NCBI RefSeq assembly: GCF_027853915.1
Contig: NZ_JAQGLA010000052.1
Location: 1 to 50,375, forward strand
Direction of reading: 5' to 3'
DNA from: Saccharopolyspora oryzae
Lineage (GTDB): Bacteria; Actinomycetota; Actinomycetes; Mycobacteriales; Pseudonocardiaceae
DNA: 50,375 bases
Shown here: positions 17,696 to 27,095 of the stretch, piece after piece
How positions within the stretch are numbered: the first letter of the stretch is position 1
Layout: each line of letters begins with the position of its first letter
The notes under the pieces: generated by a model
Seen by the model: only the letters and a program-made list of their open reading frames with translations
What the model was told of the DNA's origin: nothing
The model's database searches: none
Translations under genes and position numbers: made by a program

Positions 17696-20205
17696 CCCGC
17701 ACGCTCATCGTCGTCGGCCACGGGATGGTCGGGCACCGGCTCGTGGAGTCGCTCCGGGAGCGCGATGCGACCGGTACCTGGCGGATCGTCGTGCTGGGCG
17801 AGGAATCCCGGCCTGCCTACGACCGGGTGGCGCTGTCGTCCTACCTGGACGGCAAGAGCGCCGAGGACCTGAGCCTGGCCGACCACGAGCTGCTGGAGGA
17901 TCCGCTGGTCGAACTGCGGTTGAACACCGCGGTGACCGGCATCGACCGCGCCGCCCGCACGGTGTCCACATCGGACGGTTCGGTGCTGGGCTACGACGCG
18001 CTGGTGCTGGCCACCGGGTCGCGGCCGTTCGTGCCGCCGGTGCCCGGCCACGACCTCGACGGCTGCTTCACCTACCGCACCATCGACGACCTCGACGCCA
18101 TCCGCGACGCCGCGACCGAGGGCGCGAACGGCGTGGTCATCGGCGGTGGCCTGCTCGGCCTCGAGGCGGCGAACGCCCTGCGGCTGCTGGGGATGCGCGC
18201 GCACGTCGTCGAGATGGCGCCGCGGCTGATGCCGTTGCAGGTCGACGAGGGCGGTGGCCAGGTCCTCGGCCGTCTGGTCGGCGACCTCGGGTTGGCGGTG
18301 CACTGCGGTGCGGCGACGAAGTCCATCGACGGCGACGGCCGAGTCCGCGGTGTTTCGCTGGCCGACGGCACGGTGATCGACACCGAGCTCGTGGTGTTCT
18401 CCGCCGGGGTGCGGCCGCGCGACGAGCTGGCCGAGGTCGCCGGGCTGGACCGGGCCGAGCGCGGCGGGATCCTGGTCGACGAGTTCTGCCGCACCGGGGA
18501 CGAGAACATCTGGGCCATCGGCGAATGCGCCGCGGTGCAGGGCAGCTGCTACGGGCTGGTCGCGCCCGGCTACAGCATGGCGGAAGGCGTCGCCGAGCAG
18601 CTGCTGGAGCTGGGCGACGGCGCTTTCCCCGGGGCCGACCTGTCCACCAAGCTCAAGCTGCTCGGCGTCGACGTCGCGAGCTTCGGCGATGCGCACGCGC
18701 GGGCGGAGGGCGCTTTGGAGGTCGTCTACGCCAACAACGCCGCGGGCACCTACGCCAAGCTGGTGCTCAGCGACGACGCGCGAGTGCTGCTCGGCGGTGT
18801 GCTCGTCGGCGACGCCAGTGCGTACTCCGTGCTGCGGCCGCTGGTGGACCGCGAGCTGCCCGCACCGCCCGAGCAGCTGCTGCTGCCCGCCGGGTCCGGT
18901 GTGGACGCCGGGACCCTGCCCGCGGACGCCACGGTGTGCTCCTGCAACAACGTGACCAAGCAGGACATCACCTCCGCCATCGCCGCGCAGCAGCTCACCG
19001 ACGTACCGGGCGTCAAGGCCTGCACGAAGGCCGGCACCAGCTGCGGTTCGTGCGTGCCGATGCTGAAGAACCTGCTCGGCGAGTGCGGAGTCGTCACCTC
19101 CAAGGCGCTGTGCGAGCACTTCCCGCAGTCGCGCAGCGAGCTGTTCGAGGTGGTCCGGGCCACCGACGTCGACTCGTTCTCCGAGCTGATCGGCAAGCAC
19201 GGCAACGGGCACGGCTGCGACATCTGCAAGCCCGCGGTCGCCTCCATCCTGGCCAGCCTCGGCCACGGCCACATCCTCGACGGCGAGCAGGCCGCGCTGC
19301 AGGACACCAACGACCGGTTCCTGGCCAACATGCAGCGCAACGGCACCTACTCGGTGGTGCCCCGGGTGCCCGGCGGGGAGATCACCCCGGACAAGCTGAT
19401 CGTGCTGGGCGAGGTGGCCAAGGAGTTCGGCCTGTACACCAAGATCACCGGCGGGCAGCGCATCGACCTGTTCGGCGCGCGGGTGGAGCAGCTGCCGCTG
19501 ATCTGGCGGCGGCTGGTCGACGCCGGGTTCGAATCCGGCCACGCCTACGGCAAGGCGCTGCGCACCGTGAAGTCCTGCGTCGGCGACGACTGGTGCCGCT
19601 ACGGCGTGCAGGACTCGGTGAGCATGGCCATCCGGCTCGAGCTGCGCTACCGGGGGCTGCGGGCACCGCACAAGATCAAGGCCGGGGTGTCCGGCTGCGC
19701 CCGGGAGTGCGCTGAAGCGCGCGGCAAGGACTTCGGCGTGATCGCCACCGACCGCGGCTGGAACCTCTACGTCGGCGGCAACGGCGGGTTCACCCCGCGC
19801 CACGCCGAACTGCTGGCCGCCGACCTCGACGACGAGCAGCTGATCAAGCTCGTCGACCGGTTCCTGATGTTCTACGTGCGCACCGCCGACCGGCTGCAGC
19901 GCACCTCGGCCTGGCTGGAGTCGCTGGACGGCGGCTTGGAGCACCTGCGCGAGGTCGTCGTCGAGGACTCGCTGGGCATCGCCGACGAGCTGGAAGCGGC
20001 GATGCGGCGCCACGTCGAGGACTACACCGACGAGTGGGCCGGGGTGCTGGCCGATCCGGCCAAGCTGGCCCGCTTCGTCTCCTTCGTCAACGCCCCGGAA
20101 GCACCGGACCCGACCATCCGCTTCGTCCAGGAGCGCGGTCAGATCCGGCCCGGTCCGGTGGCGCTGCCGATGCCCGCTCTCGCAACCCAGGAGGTGTCCG
20201 GATGA
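17692..20205 (+). CDS. nirB: Nitrite reductase (NADH) large subunit
   Basis: 837 residues, full length for assimilatory NirB. Domains in order: FAD/NADH-binding oxidoreductase (LIVVGHGMVGHRLVE; VVIGGGLLGLEAANAL), BFD-like [2Fe-2S] domain with C416, C418, C451 and C454, and the siroheme/4Fe-4S sulfite-nitrite reductase half. The siroheme-cluster cysteines are C629, C635, C669 and C673 (SCVGDDWC and GCAREC). It catalyses the six-electron reduction of nitrite to ammonium in the cytoplasm. ATG at 17692 has GGAGAGG upstream; the stop overlaps nirD as ATGA. It follows the electron-transfer subunit by 135 bases. Confidence 0.96.
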   Translation: MTRTLIVVGHGMVGHRLVESLRERDATGTWRIVVLGEESRPAYDRVALSSYLDGKSAEDLSLADHELLEDPLVELRLNTAVTGIDRAARTVSTSDGSVLGYDALVLATGSRPFVPPVPGHDLDGCFTYRTIDDLDAIRDAATEGANGVVIGGGLLGLEAANALRLLGMRAHVVEMAPRLMPLQVDEGGGQVLGRLVGDLGLAVHCGAATKSIDGDGRVRGVSLADGTVIDTELVVFSAGVRPRDELAEVAGLDRAERGGILVDEFCRTGDENIWAIGECAAVQGSCYGLVAPGYSMAEGVAEQLLELGDGAFPGADLSTKLKLLGVDVASFGDAHARAEGALEVVYANNAAGTYAKLVLSDDARVLLGGVLVGDASAYSVLRPLVDRELPAPPEQLLLPAGSGVDAGTLPADATVCSCNNVTKQDITSAIAAQQLTDVPGVKACTKAGTSCGSCVPMLKNLLGECGVVTSKALCEHFPQSRSELFEVVRATDVDSFSELIGKHGNGHGCDICKPAVASILASLGHGHILDGEQAALQDTNDRFLANMQRNGTYSVVPRVPGGEITPDKLIVLGEVAKEFGLYTKITGGQRIDLFGARVEQLPLIWRRLVDAGFESGHAYGKALRTVKSCVGDDWCRYGVQDSVSMAIRLELRYRGLRAPHKIKAGVSGCARECAEARGKDFGVIATDRGWNLYVGGNGGFTPRHAELLAADLDDEQLIKLVDRFLMFYVRTADRLQRTSAWLESLDGGLEHLREVVVEDSLGIADELEAAMRRHVEDYTDEWAGVLADPAKLARFVSFVNAPEAPDPTIRFVQERGQIRPGPVALPMPALATQEVSG

Positions 20206-20528
20206 CCTGGCAACGGATCTGCGAACTCGACCTGCTGCTGCCCGAGTACGGGGTGCCCGCGCTGGTCCACGACCAGCCGGTGGCGGTGTTCCGCACCCGC
20301 GACGACGAGCTGTACGCGGTGGGCAACGTCGACCCGTTCTGCGGGGCCGGCGTGATCAGCCGCGGCATCGTCGGCGACCGCGGCGGCGAGCCCACCGTCG
20401 CCTCCCCGATGCTCAAGCAGGTCTTCTCGCTGCGCACCGGGCAGTGCCTGGACGACCCGGCGGCGCAGCTGCCGATCTACCCGGTCCGCCGCCGCGCCGA
20501 CGACGTGGTGGAGGTCGCTCTTCCTTGA
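20202..20528 (+). CDS. nirD: Nitrite reductase (NADH) small subunit
   Basis: 108 residues of Rieske-like beta fold. NirD signature stretches are VDPFCGAGVISRGIVGD and LRTGQCLDDPAAQLPIYPV. As usual for NirD, the Rieske Cys-His ligands are absent, so it is a structural partner of NirB and not a redox protein. ATG at 20202 with AGGAGG upstream overlaps the nirB stop; its own stop overlaps the next start as TTGA. Confidence 0.95.
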   Translation: MTWQRICELDLLLPEYGVPALVHDQPVAVFRTRDDELYAVGNVDPFCGAGVISRGIVGDRGGEPTVASPMLKQVFSLRTGQCLDDPAAQLPIYPVRRRADDVVEVALP

Positions 20529-21661
20529 CCGACGAACTCGCTGGTTACACCGTCGCGGTGACCGCGGCGCGACGGGCCGACGAGCTGGGAACCCTGCTGG
20601 AGAACCGCGGCGCGCGGGTCATGCACGGCCCGGCGCTGCGGATCCTCCCGCTGTCCGACGACGCCGAGCTCCGGCGGGTCAGCCTGCGCTGCCTGGACGC
20701 GCCTCCCGACGTGGTGGTGGCCACGACCGGCATCGGTTTCCGCGGCTGGATCGAGGCCGCCGACGGGTGGGGCATCGGTGCGGAGCTGCTCGACGCCTTG
20801 CGCCCGGCGCAGCTGCTGGCGCGCGGGCCGAAGGCGCGCGGAGCGGTGCGTGCCGCCGGGCTGCCCGATCCGTGGTCGCCTGCGTCGGAGTCGTCCGCTG
20901 AACTGCTGTCCCACCTGCTCGAACAGGAGTTGGCCGGGGTTCGGATCGCGGTGCAGCTGCACGGGCAGCCGCTGCCGGACTTCGCCGAGGCGCTGCGCTG
21001 CGCCGGTGCGGAGGTCGTCGAGGTGCCGGTCTACCGCTGGACCGCACCGGCGGACACCACCGCGTTGGAGAACCTGCTGCGGTCGGTGTGCGCGCGGGAG
21101 ATCGACGCGGTGACCTTCACCAGCGCGCCCGCCGCGGCAGGCCTGCTGTCGCTGGCGGCGAGACTGCGCTGCGAGGAGGAGCTGCTGGCCGCGCTGCGCG
21201 GTCCGGTGCTGGTGGCCTGCGTCGGGCCGGTGACGCACGCGCCGCTGGCCGACCACGACGTTCCCGCGGTGATCCCCCGGCGGTTCCGCCTCGGCGCACT
21301 GGTGCGTTCGCTGTGCGAGGCGCTGCCCGACAGGGCGCCGACGCTGCCGGTGGGTGGCCGGGAGCTGCAGGTGCGGGGGCACGCCGCCGTGGTGGACGGA
21401 GTGGTCAGACCGCTTTCCCCGCAGGGCAGAACGCTGCTGGGCGTGCTGGCCGAGCGGCCGGGGCGGGTGGTGTCGCGCCAGGACCTCGCCGAGGCGCTGC
21501 GCCGCTCCGGGAGCCCGGCCGACGAACACGCCGTGGAGCAGGCGGTGGCGCGCTTGCGGGCGGCGCTGGGCGCTGCGCAGCTGGTGCAGACCGTGATCAA
21601 ACGCGGATACCGACTTCCGCTGGAACCGATGGGAGGCGCTCCGCGATGCGCGCAACCGTGA
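20525..21661 (+). CDS. nnaR: HemD-like/winged-helix fusion regulator, NnaR type
   Basis: 378 residues. The first 260 or so look like uroporphyrinogen-III synthase (VAVTAARRADELGTLLENRGARV, VVVATTGIGFRGWIEA, AVTFTSAPAAAGLLSLA). Residues about 285-370 are an OmpR-type winged helix (LSPQGRTLLGVLAERPGRVVSRQDLAEALR, then AVARLRAALG and VIKRGYRL). This fusion is the architecture of NnaR, a nitrate/nitrite assimilation activator reported to act together with GlnR in mycobacteria and Streptomyces. I infer it autoregulates this operon. Whether the HemD half still makes uroporphyrinogen III, the siroheme precursor needed by NirB, is open. The TTG start at 20525 has GGAGG ten bases upstream and overlaps the nirD stop. 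Confidence 0.88.
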   Translation: MTDELAGYTVAVTAARRADELGTLLENRGARVMHGPALRILPLSDDAELRRVSLRCLDAPPDVVVATTGIGFRGWIEAADGWGIGAELLDALRPAQLLARGPKARGAVRAAGLPDPWSPASESSAELLSHLLEQELAGVRIAVQLHGQPLPDFAEALRCAGAEVVEVPVYRWTAPADTTALENLLRSVCAREIDAVTFTSAPAAAGLLSLAARLRCEEELLAALRGPVLVACVGPVTHAPLADHDVPAVIPRRFRLGALVRSLCEALPDRAPTLPVGGRELQVRGHAAVVDGVVRPLSPQGRTLLGVLAERPGRVVSRQDLAEALRRSGSPADEHAVEQAVARLRAALGAAQLVQTVIKRGYRLPLEPMGGAPRCAQP

Positions 21662-22326
21662 ACCCACCGCTGCTGCTGGTCGCCCACGGCACGCGCGACC
21701 CGGCCGGGCCCCGGGTGGTCGAGCGCCTCGCAGCAGCGGCGGCCGAACGCCTGGACGTGCCGGTGCACGTCGGCTACGTCGACGTCATCGGGCCGACCGC
21801 GGTCGAAGTGCTGCGCGACCTCGACGGCCCGGTGGTCGTGCTGCCCGCTTTCCTGGCCTCCGGGTACCACGTGCGCACCGATCTCCCTGCGCAGATCGCC
21901 GCCAGCGACCGGACCGGCGTCGTGGTCTGCCGGGCGCTGGGGCCTGCCCCGGAACTCGTCGAAGCGATGCGGGAGCGGCTGATCACCGCCGGGTGGCAGC
22001 CCGGTGCTCGCATAGCGTTCTCCGCCGCCGGGTCGTCCGACGAACACGCGCTGGCCGACGTGCGCGCGGCGGCGCAGCTGCTGGGCCGCCGCTGCGGGCA
22101 GTGGCTGACCCCGAGCTACGTCACCACAGCGGCTCCCGCCACCGCCGAGGTCTGCGGCCCCGCCGACTTCATCGCCCCGTACCTGCTGGCCCCGGGGCTG
22201 TTCCACCGGCGCCTGGCGGAGCTGCCGGTCGCCGGTGTCGCCCAGCCGATCGGCGACCACCCGGCCGTGGTGGAACTGATCACGCGCCGCTACCGGCAGG
22301 CCCGGCGGCAGGCGCTCGCCGCGTGA
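21646..22326 (+). CDS. Sirohydrochlorin chelatase, CbiX/SirB-like
   Basis: 226 residues, two CbiX-type half domains. The first has the metal-ligand His in LLLVAHGTRDPAGPRVVERL and a second-site His in FLASGYHVRTDLP. The family inserts Fe2+ (siroheme) or Co2+ (cobalamin) into sirohydrochlorin. At the end of the nitrate operon it most likely supplies iron to make siroheme for NirB. ATG at 21646 has GGGAGG nine bases upstream and overlaps nnaR by 16 bases; a GTG at 21658 would give a four-base overlap but no ribosome site. Confidence 0.88.
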   Translation: MRATVNPPLLLVAHGTRDPAGPRVVERLAAAAAERLDVPVHVGYVDVIGPTAVEVLRDLDGPVVVLPAFLASGYHVRTDLPAQIAASDRTGVVVCRALGPAPELVEAMRERLITAGWQPGARIAFSAAGSSDEHALADVRAAAQLLGRRCGQWLTPSYVTTAAPATAEVCGPADFIAPYLLAPGLFHRRLAELPVAGVAQPIGDHPAVVELITRRYRQARRQALAA

Positions 22327-22438
22327 AACTGGCCGCCGGGTGATTCCGGCGGCCGCGACGGGGTACCCCAACTGCAACGGGATCGCGTACGAGGCCGCGA
22401 CCGCGCTCGGTCGCGGGTGTGTCGAGGGGGTTCTCCAG

Positions 22439-22765
22439 ATGTCCAGCACCACCAGTTCCAGCACCGCCCACCGGACCCGTCGACAGCCCTCGAGCAAGAG
22501 CGGCCAGGCCGGTCCGACGATCCCCGTGCCCTACGTGACGGCGGAGCTGCACACCGCCAAGATCCCGCTGCCCGGCGGCAAGGAGGTCTCCTCCGCCGTC
22601 GACACCGTGCGCGGTCAGCTGCCCTCCGCGGACCAGCTGCTGTTCTACGGCGGGTTGACCGCGGCCGCTGCCTTCAGCGTCATCGAATGGCCGGTGGCGG
22701 CGGCGATCGGCATCGGGAACGCACTCGTCCAGCGCAGCGTGCACAAGGAGCGCGGCGAGGGCTGA
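22439..22765 (+). CDS. Small membrane protein upstream of the P-type ATPase
   Basis: 108 residues. A Ser/Thr/Arg-rich N-terminus is followed by PYVTAELHTAKIPLPGGKEVSS and a hydrophobic stretch LLFYGGLTAAAAFSVIEWPVAAAIGIGNALV that could form one or two membrane segments, then a basic tail. ATG at 22439 has GAGGGGG upstream. It ends 16 bases before the P-type ATPase, so cotranscription and partnership are likely. I do not recognise a named family. Confidence 0.72.
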   Translation: MSSTTSSSTAHRTRRQPSSKSGQAGPTIPVPYVTAELHTAKIPLPGGKEVSSAVDTVRGQLPSADQLLFYGGLTAAAAFSVIEWPVAAAIGIGNALVQRSVHKERGEG

Positions 22766-22781
22766 TCGCGAGGAACCGCCG

Positions 22782-25700
22782 ATGCCACTGGGCTGGCTGC
22801 TCACCAAAGCAGCCGAGGTCGCCGCACCGGTGCTGCACGCAGCCCGCACCAAGGCGGCCGCTCCCACCGGTCGACGGGTCTGGGCCGGCCGACGCCGCAG
22901 CCACCTGGAGATCCGGGGCGTGCACGAACCCGGCTCCGAGGCCGCCGCGCGCGAAATCGAAGCCCGGGTCCTCGCCGCCGACGGCGTGCGCAGCGCCGAG
23001 GTCAACAGCGTGCTCGGACGCGTGGTCGTCGAGCACGATCCCGACGTGGTGGACATCGCGGAGCTGTCGCGGCTGATCTCCGAGGCCGAGCACGAGCACG
23101 GTCTGGACGACGCGGTGATGTCCCCGCGCAGCACCGCCCACCCGGCCAACACCGAACCGGTGCTCCGCGACGCGGCAGCGCTGGTCATCAGCCTGGCCGG
23201 GCTCGGCTACTCCGCAGCGGCCTCGCTGCTGCCGGTGCGCACGGTGCCACCGCTGTTCCCCGCCGTGATCTCGCTGGTCGACTCCGTGCCGTGGCTGCGC
23301 AACGGTCTGGAGCGCAAGCTCGGCCGAGCACCGGCGGACAGCTTGCTCGTGCTCGGTGGCGCCGTCTCGCACGGGTTGTCCCGGAACCCGCTCGGCGTGT
23401 TCACCCACTTGTGCGGCCGGTTCTGCGCCTCGCGCGAGACGCTCGCCCGGCAGCAGGCCTGGCACGAGTGGGAGCGGAGTTCGGTGCACCGGTGCGATCC
23501 GGTGGTCGTCGAGCCGCGCCCGCAACCGGTTCCGAGCGGACCTGTCGAGCGGGTCGCGAGCGTCTCCGGTGGAACAGCCCTGGCCGCTTACGGCACCGTG
23601 CTCGCCGCCACGCGCAACCCGCAGCGCGCGCTGGCCATGCTGCTGGCCGGAGTGCCGCGTCCGGCCAAGTCCGGGCGCGAGGGCTTCGCCACCCACCTGT
23701 CCACCGCGGTCTCGGCCCGCGGTGGGCTCGTCCTGGAGCCCGACGCGCTGCGGCGGCTCGACCGCGTCGACACCGTCGTGTTCGACGCCCCTGCGCTGCT
23801 CACCGGCCGTCGCTCGCTCGACGTCGTCGTCCCGCTGGACTCGGAGGCCGACGTCGCGGAGCTTTTCGCCCGCGCGAGCCGACTCATCGATCTGCAGGAC
23901 CCGACGGCCGAGCAGGTTCTCGGCGACTGGTCGACCGGCCCCGTACCGGAACACCTCCCGGACGCCGCTCGCGGCGCCGCCGCGGAAGCGTCCGCGCGCG
24001 GTTCGGCGGTGGTGCTGCGCCACCGCGGCGAGGTCGTGGCCCTGGCCAACGTCGTCGAAGAGCTCGATCCGCTCGCCGAAGCGCTGGTCGAAACGGCCCG
24101 GGAGAACGGGGCGGCGGTGGTGGCCGGAATCAGCAGCCGCCTGGACCACCGGCTTCCGTTCGACCAGGTCGTGGCCGGGGGGAACCGGCTGGCCGGTTCG
24201 GTGCGGCGGCTGCAGGCCGACGGCGCGGTGGTCGCGGTCGTCTCGGCCCGGGCAAACGCCGCGTTGGCCGCGGCAGACGTCGGCCTCGGACTGTCCACAC
24301 CGGACCACGCCCCTTGGGGCGCTGATGTGCTGTGCCCGCGAGCCGACGTCGTCCACCTGCTGCTGGCCGCCACCGAGAACGCCCGCTCGGCCAGCCGCAA
24401 CGCGGTCCTGCTGTCGGTCGCCGGTGCCTGCCTGGGAGCGCTGTTCGCCGCCTTCGGCCCTGCACTCGGGGCGCCGGGGCGCGCTTCGATGCCGGTGCAA
24501 GCGGCGACCTTGTCGGCGCTGATCACCGGCACCTGGGCCGGGATGTGCGCGGCCAACCGCGCTCCCCCGGTCCCGCAGGAGCGAACGCCTTGGCACGCCA
24601 TGCCCCCGGACGCAGCTCTGTCCACATTGGCCAGTTCGGAACGGGGGCTGAGCGAGTCGATCGCCGCCAGCCGGCGCCAGGACCGCGAACGGGACCGCCC
24701 GCGGCCCGGAGTGGCCCGGGCGACCGTGGAAGGCCTGATCACCCCGATCACGCCGGTGCTGGGCGCCGGTGCGGTCATCTCCGCCGGTCTCGGATCGGTG
24801 GTCGACGCGGCGCTGATCGTCGGGGTTCTGCTGGCCAGCGCGCTGGTCGACGGCGTCCAGCGGGTCACCACCGACCGGGAGCTGACCCGGCTGCTCGATG
24901 CCGGGCAGATGCCCGCGCGGCGCAAGCGCGAAGGCACCACCGACGTGGTCCCGGCCGACCAGCTCGTGCCCGGCGACGTCATCGAGCTGCGCGCCGGCGA
25001 CGGGGTGCCCGCCGACGCCCGGCTGCTGTCCGTCGACGGCCTGGAGGTCGACGAGTCCAGCCTCACCGGCGAGTCCCAGCTGGTCGTCAAGGACATCGCC
25101 GCCACCACCGCACCCGTGGTCGCCGACCGCACCTGCATGCTCTACCAGGGAACGGCCGTCGCCAGCGGGACCGGCACCGCCGTCGTCGTCGCGGTCGGCA
25201 CGCGCACCGAGCTCGGGCGCACCGCCCAGACCAGCGCACCGGAGACCGGCAACGGCGTCGAGGCCCGGCTCGGCGAGCTGACGAAGAAGATCCTGCCCGT
25301 CTCCATCGGAGCGGGCGGTGCGCTGTTCGCCGCCGACCTGCTGCGCGGTGTGCCGCTGGGCCGGACCGTCGCCCGCTCCGTCGGGCTCGCGGTGGCCGCC
25401 GTCCCCGAAGGGGTGCCCTTCGTCGCCACGCTCGCCGAGCTCGCGGCGGCCCGGCGCCTGGCCGGCCGCGGCGTGCTGGTGCGCAGTCCCGCCACCATCG
25501 AGGCGCTGGGCCGGGTCGACGCGCTGTGCTTCGACAAGACCGGCACCCTCACCCAGGGCCGGATCGCGCTCGGGCAGGTCTCCGACGGCCGCACCGCTCA
25601 GTCCACTTCGGACCTCGACGAACAGCACCGGGAGGTCGTGGCGGCTGGAGTGCGGGCCACGCCCCGGCCGACCGACGAGCACCCGCTCCCCCACCTCACC

Positions 25701-27095
25701 GACCAGGCGGTGCTCGACGGGGCGCGCGCCGCTGGTGTCGCTGCGGACGGAATCGTGCTGGCGGAGCTGCCTTTCGAACCGTCGCGGGGTTTCCACGCGG
25801 TGCGCACCGACGGCCTGCTGTCGGTCAAGGGCGCCCCGGAGGTCGTGCTCGAACGGTGCGTCAGCTGGCGGCGCCCGGAGGGCAGCGAGGTGTTCGACGC
25901 CGAAGCGCGGGCGGAGGTCGAGAACGAGGTCGAGCGGCTGGCGATGGACGGCTACCGGCTGCTCGCGGTGGCCGAGCGCGCCGCTCCCTCCGCCGCGACC
26001 GATCTGGCCGAGTCCGATGTGGACGACCTGGAGCTCGTCGGCCTGCTGGGCCTGGCCGATCCGGTGCACCCGGCCGCGGCCGAAGCGGTTTCGCAGCTGA
26101 GCCGCTCGGGCGTCGACGTGATCATGATCACCGGCGATCACCCCAGCACCGCCGAGTCGATCGCCGCCGAGCTCGGCATGCTCGGCGAGAAGCGGGTGTT
26201 CACCGGAGCCGAGCTGGACCAGCTCGACGACGAGCAGCTGACCGGCGAGCTGCCGAAGATCTCGGTGTTCGCCCGGGTCAGCCCGGCGCAGAAGGCGCGC
26301 ATCGTGCGCCGGATGCGGGCCGGCGGCCGGGTGGTGGCGATGACCGGCGACGGCGCCAACGACGTCCCGGCGATCAACCTGGCCCAGGTGGGGATCGCGT
26401 TCGGCTCCCGGGCCACCCCGGCCGCGCGCGAGGCCGCGGACCTGGTCGTCGCCGAGGACCGCATCGAGACGTTGACCGATGGCATCGTCGAAGGCCGCGG
26501 GATGTGGACGTCGGTGCGCGACGCGCTGTCGATCCTGCTCGGCGGCAACCTCGGCGAGATCGGCTACGCGCTGAGCACCGGGCTGATCAGCCCCGCGGCC
26601 GGGCTCAACGCCCGCCAGCTGCTGGTGGTCAACCTGCTCACCGACATCATGCCCGCCATCGCGATCGCGGTGCGGCCACCGCCGCACGCCACCCCGGAGA
26701 AGCTGCTCGCCGAGGGACCGGAGGCTTCGCTCGGCACGGCGCTGGCGCACGACGTCTACGCCCGCGCCGCGGCCACGGCCGGTGCGGCCGGACGCGCCTG
26801 GCAGCTCGCCCGGCCGCTGTCCACCGCCGCGCAAGCCCGCACCACCGGCCTGGTCGCGCTGGTCTCCGCGCAGTTGGCGCAGACCCTCGCGGTGCGGGGC
26901 CGCACCCCGCTGGTCCTCGCCGCGGGAGCGGGATCGCTGGTGGTGCTGTTCGGCCTCGTGCAGCTGCCCGGCGTCAGCCAGTTCTTCGGCAGCAGTCCTC
27001 TGCTCCCGCACCACTGGGGCATCGCGGCGGCCACGTCGATCGCTGCGACACTGGCGGTGCTGGTGTGGCAGAAGTGGTCGCGGAAAACCGTCTGA
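22782..27095 (+). CDS. Giant P-type ATPase with a degenerate N-terminal ATPase-like half
   Basis: 1437 residues, in the size class of mycobacterial CtpH and CtpI. The functional core is C-terminal: actuator motif SSLTGES, phosphorylation site CFDKTGTLTQG with D918, and hinge GDGANDVPAINLAQVGIAFG near 1189-1208. The fourth-membrane-segment motif is PEGVP, as in P2-type (Ca2+/Mg2+-like) pumps and not the CPx of copper pumps, so a heavy-metal substrate is unlikely. The N-terminus (residues about 40-110) is an HMA-like fold lacking the CxxC pair. Residues about 330-510 repeat the order of a P/N domain in decayed form: VFDAPALLTG at 334 in place of FDKTGTLT, and SARANAALAAADVGLGLS near 486-505 in place of the hinge. 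Ion unknown. The gene has strong coding bias throughout, so the decay is ancient and not sequencing error. Confidence 0.85.
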   Translation: MPLGWLLTKAAEVAAPVLHAARTKAAAPTGRRVWAGRRRSHLEIRGVHEPGSEAAAREIEARVLAADGVRSAEVNSVLGRVVVEHDPDVVDIAELSRLISEAEHEHGLDDAVMSPRSTAHPANTEPVLRDAAALVISLAGLGYSAAASLLPVRTVPPLFPAVISLVDSVPWLRNGLERKLGRAPADSLLVLGGAVSHGLSRNPLGVFTHLCGRFCASRETLARQQAWHEWERSSVHRCDPVVVEPRPQPVPSGPVERVASVSGGTALAAYGTVLAATRNPQRALAMLLAGVPRPAKSGREGFATHLSTAVSARGGLVLEPDALRRLDRVDTVVFDAPALLTGRRSLDVVVPLDSEADVAELFARASRLIDLQDPTAEQVLGDWSTGPVPEHLPDAARGAAAEASARGSAVVLRHRGEVVALANVVEELDPLAEALVETARENGAAVVAGISSRLDHRLPFDQVVAGGNRLAGSVRRLQADGAVVAVVSARANAALAAADVGLGLSTPDHAPWGADVLCPRADVVHLLLAATENARSASRNAVLLSVAGACLGALFAAFGPALGAPGRASMPVQAATLSALITGTWAGMCAANRAPPVPQERTPWHAMPPDAALSTLASSERGLSESIAASRRQDRERDRPRPGVARATVEGLITPITPVLGAGAVISAGLGSVVDAALIVGVLLASALVDGVQRVTTDRELTRLLDAGQMPARRKREGTTDVVPADQLVPGDVIELRAGDGVPADARLLSVDGLEVDESSLTGESQLVVKDIAATTAPVVADRTCMLYQGTAVASGTGTAVVVAVGTRTELGRTAQTSAPETGNGVEARLGELTKKILPVSIGAGGALFAADLLRGVPLGRTVARSVGLAVAAVPEGVPFVATLAELAAARRLAGRGVLVRSPATIEALGRVDALCFDKTGTLTQGRIALGQVSDGRTAQSTSDLDEQHREVVAAGVRATPRPTDEHPLPHLTDQAVLDGARAAGVAADGIVLAELPFEPSRGFHAVRTDGLLSVKGAPEVVLERCVSWRRPEGSEVFDAEARAEVENEVERLAMDGYRLLAVAERAAPSAATDLAESDVDDLELVGLLGLADPVHPAAAEAVSQLSRSGVDVIMITGDHPSTAESIAAELGMLGEKRVFTGAELDQLDDEQLTGELPKISVFARVSPAQKARIVRRMRAGGRVVAMTGDGANDVPAINLAQVGIAFGSRATPAAREAADLVVAEDRIETLTDGIVEGRGMWTSVRDALSILLGGNLGEIGYALSTGLISPAAGLNARQLLVVNLLTDIMPAIAIAVRPPPHATPEKLLAEGPEASLGTALAHDVYARAAATAGAAGRAWQLARPLSTAAQARTTGLVALVSAQLAQTLAVRGRTPLVLAAGAGSLVVLFGLVQLPGVSQFFGSSPLLPHHWGIAAATSIAATLAVLVWQKWSRKTV

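Noticed and set aside
20202..20528. NirD without Rieske ligands as a broken gene
   Set aside because: Loss of the Cys-His ligands is normal for NirD; the rest of the signature is intact.
22680..27014. A 1444-codon open frame on the minus strand
   Set aside because: It is antisense to the P-type ATPase, Arg/Gly/His-rich with no domain, and reflects GC-rich codon structure.
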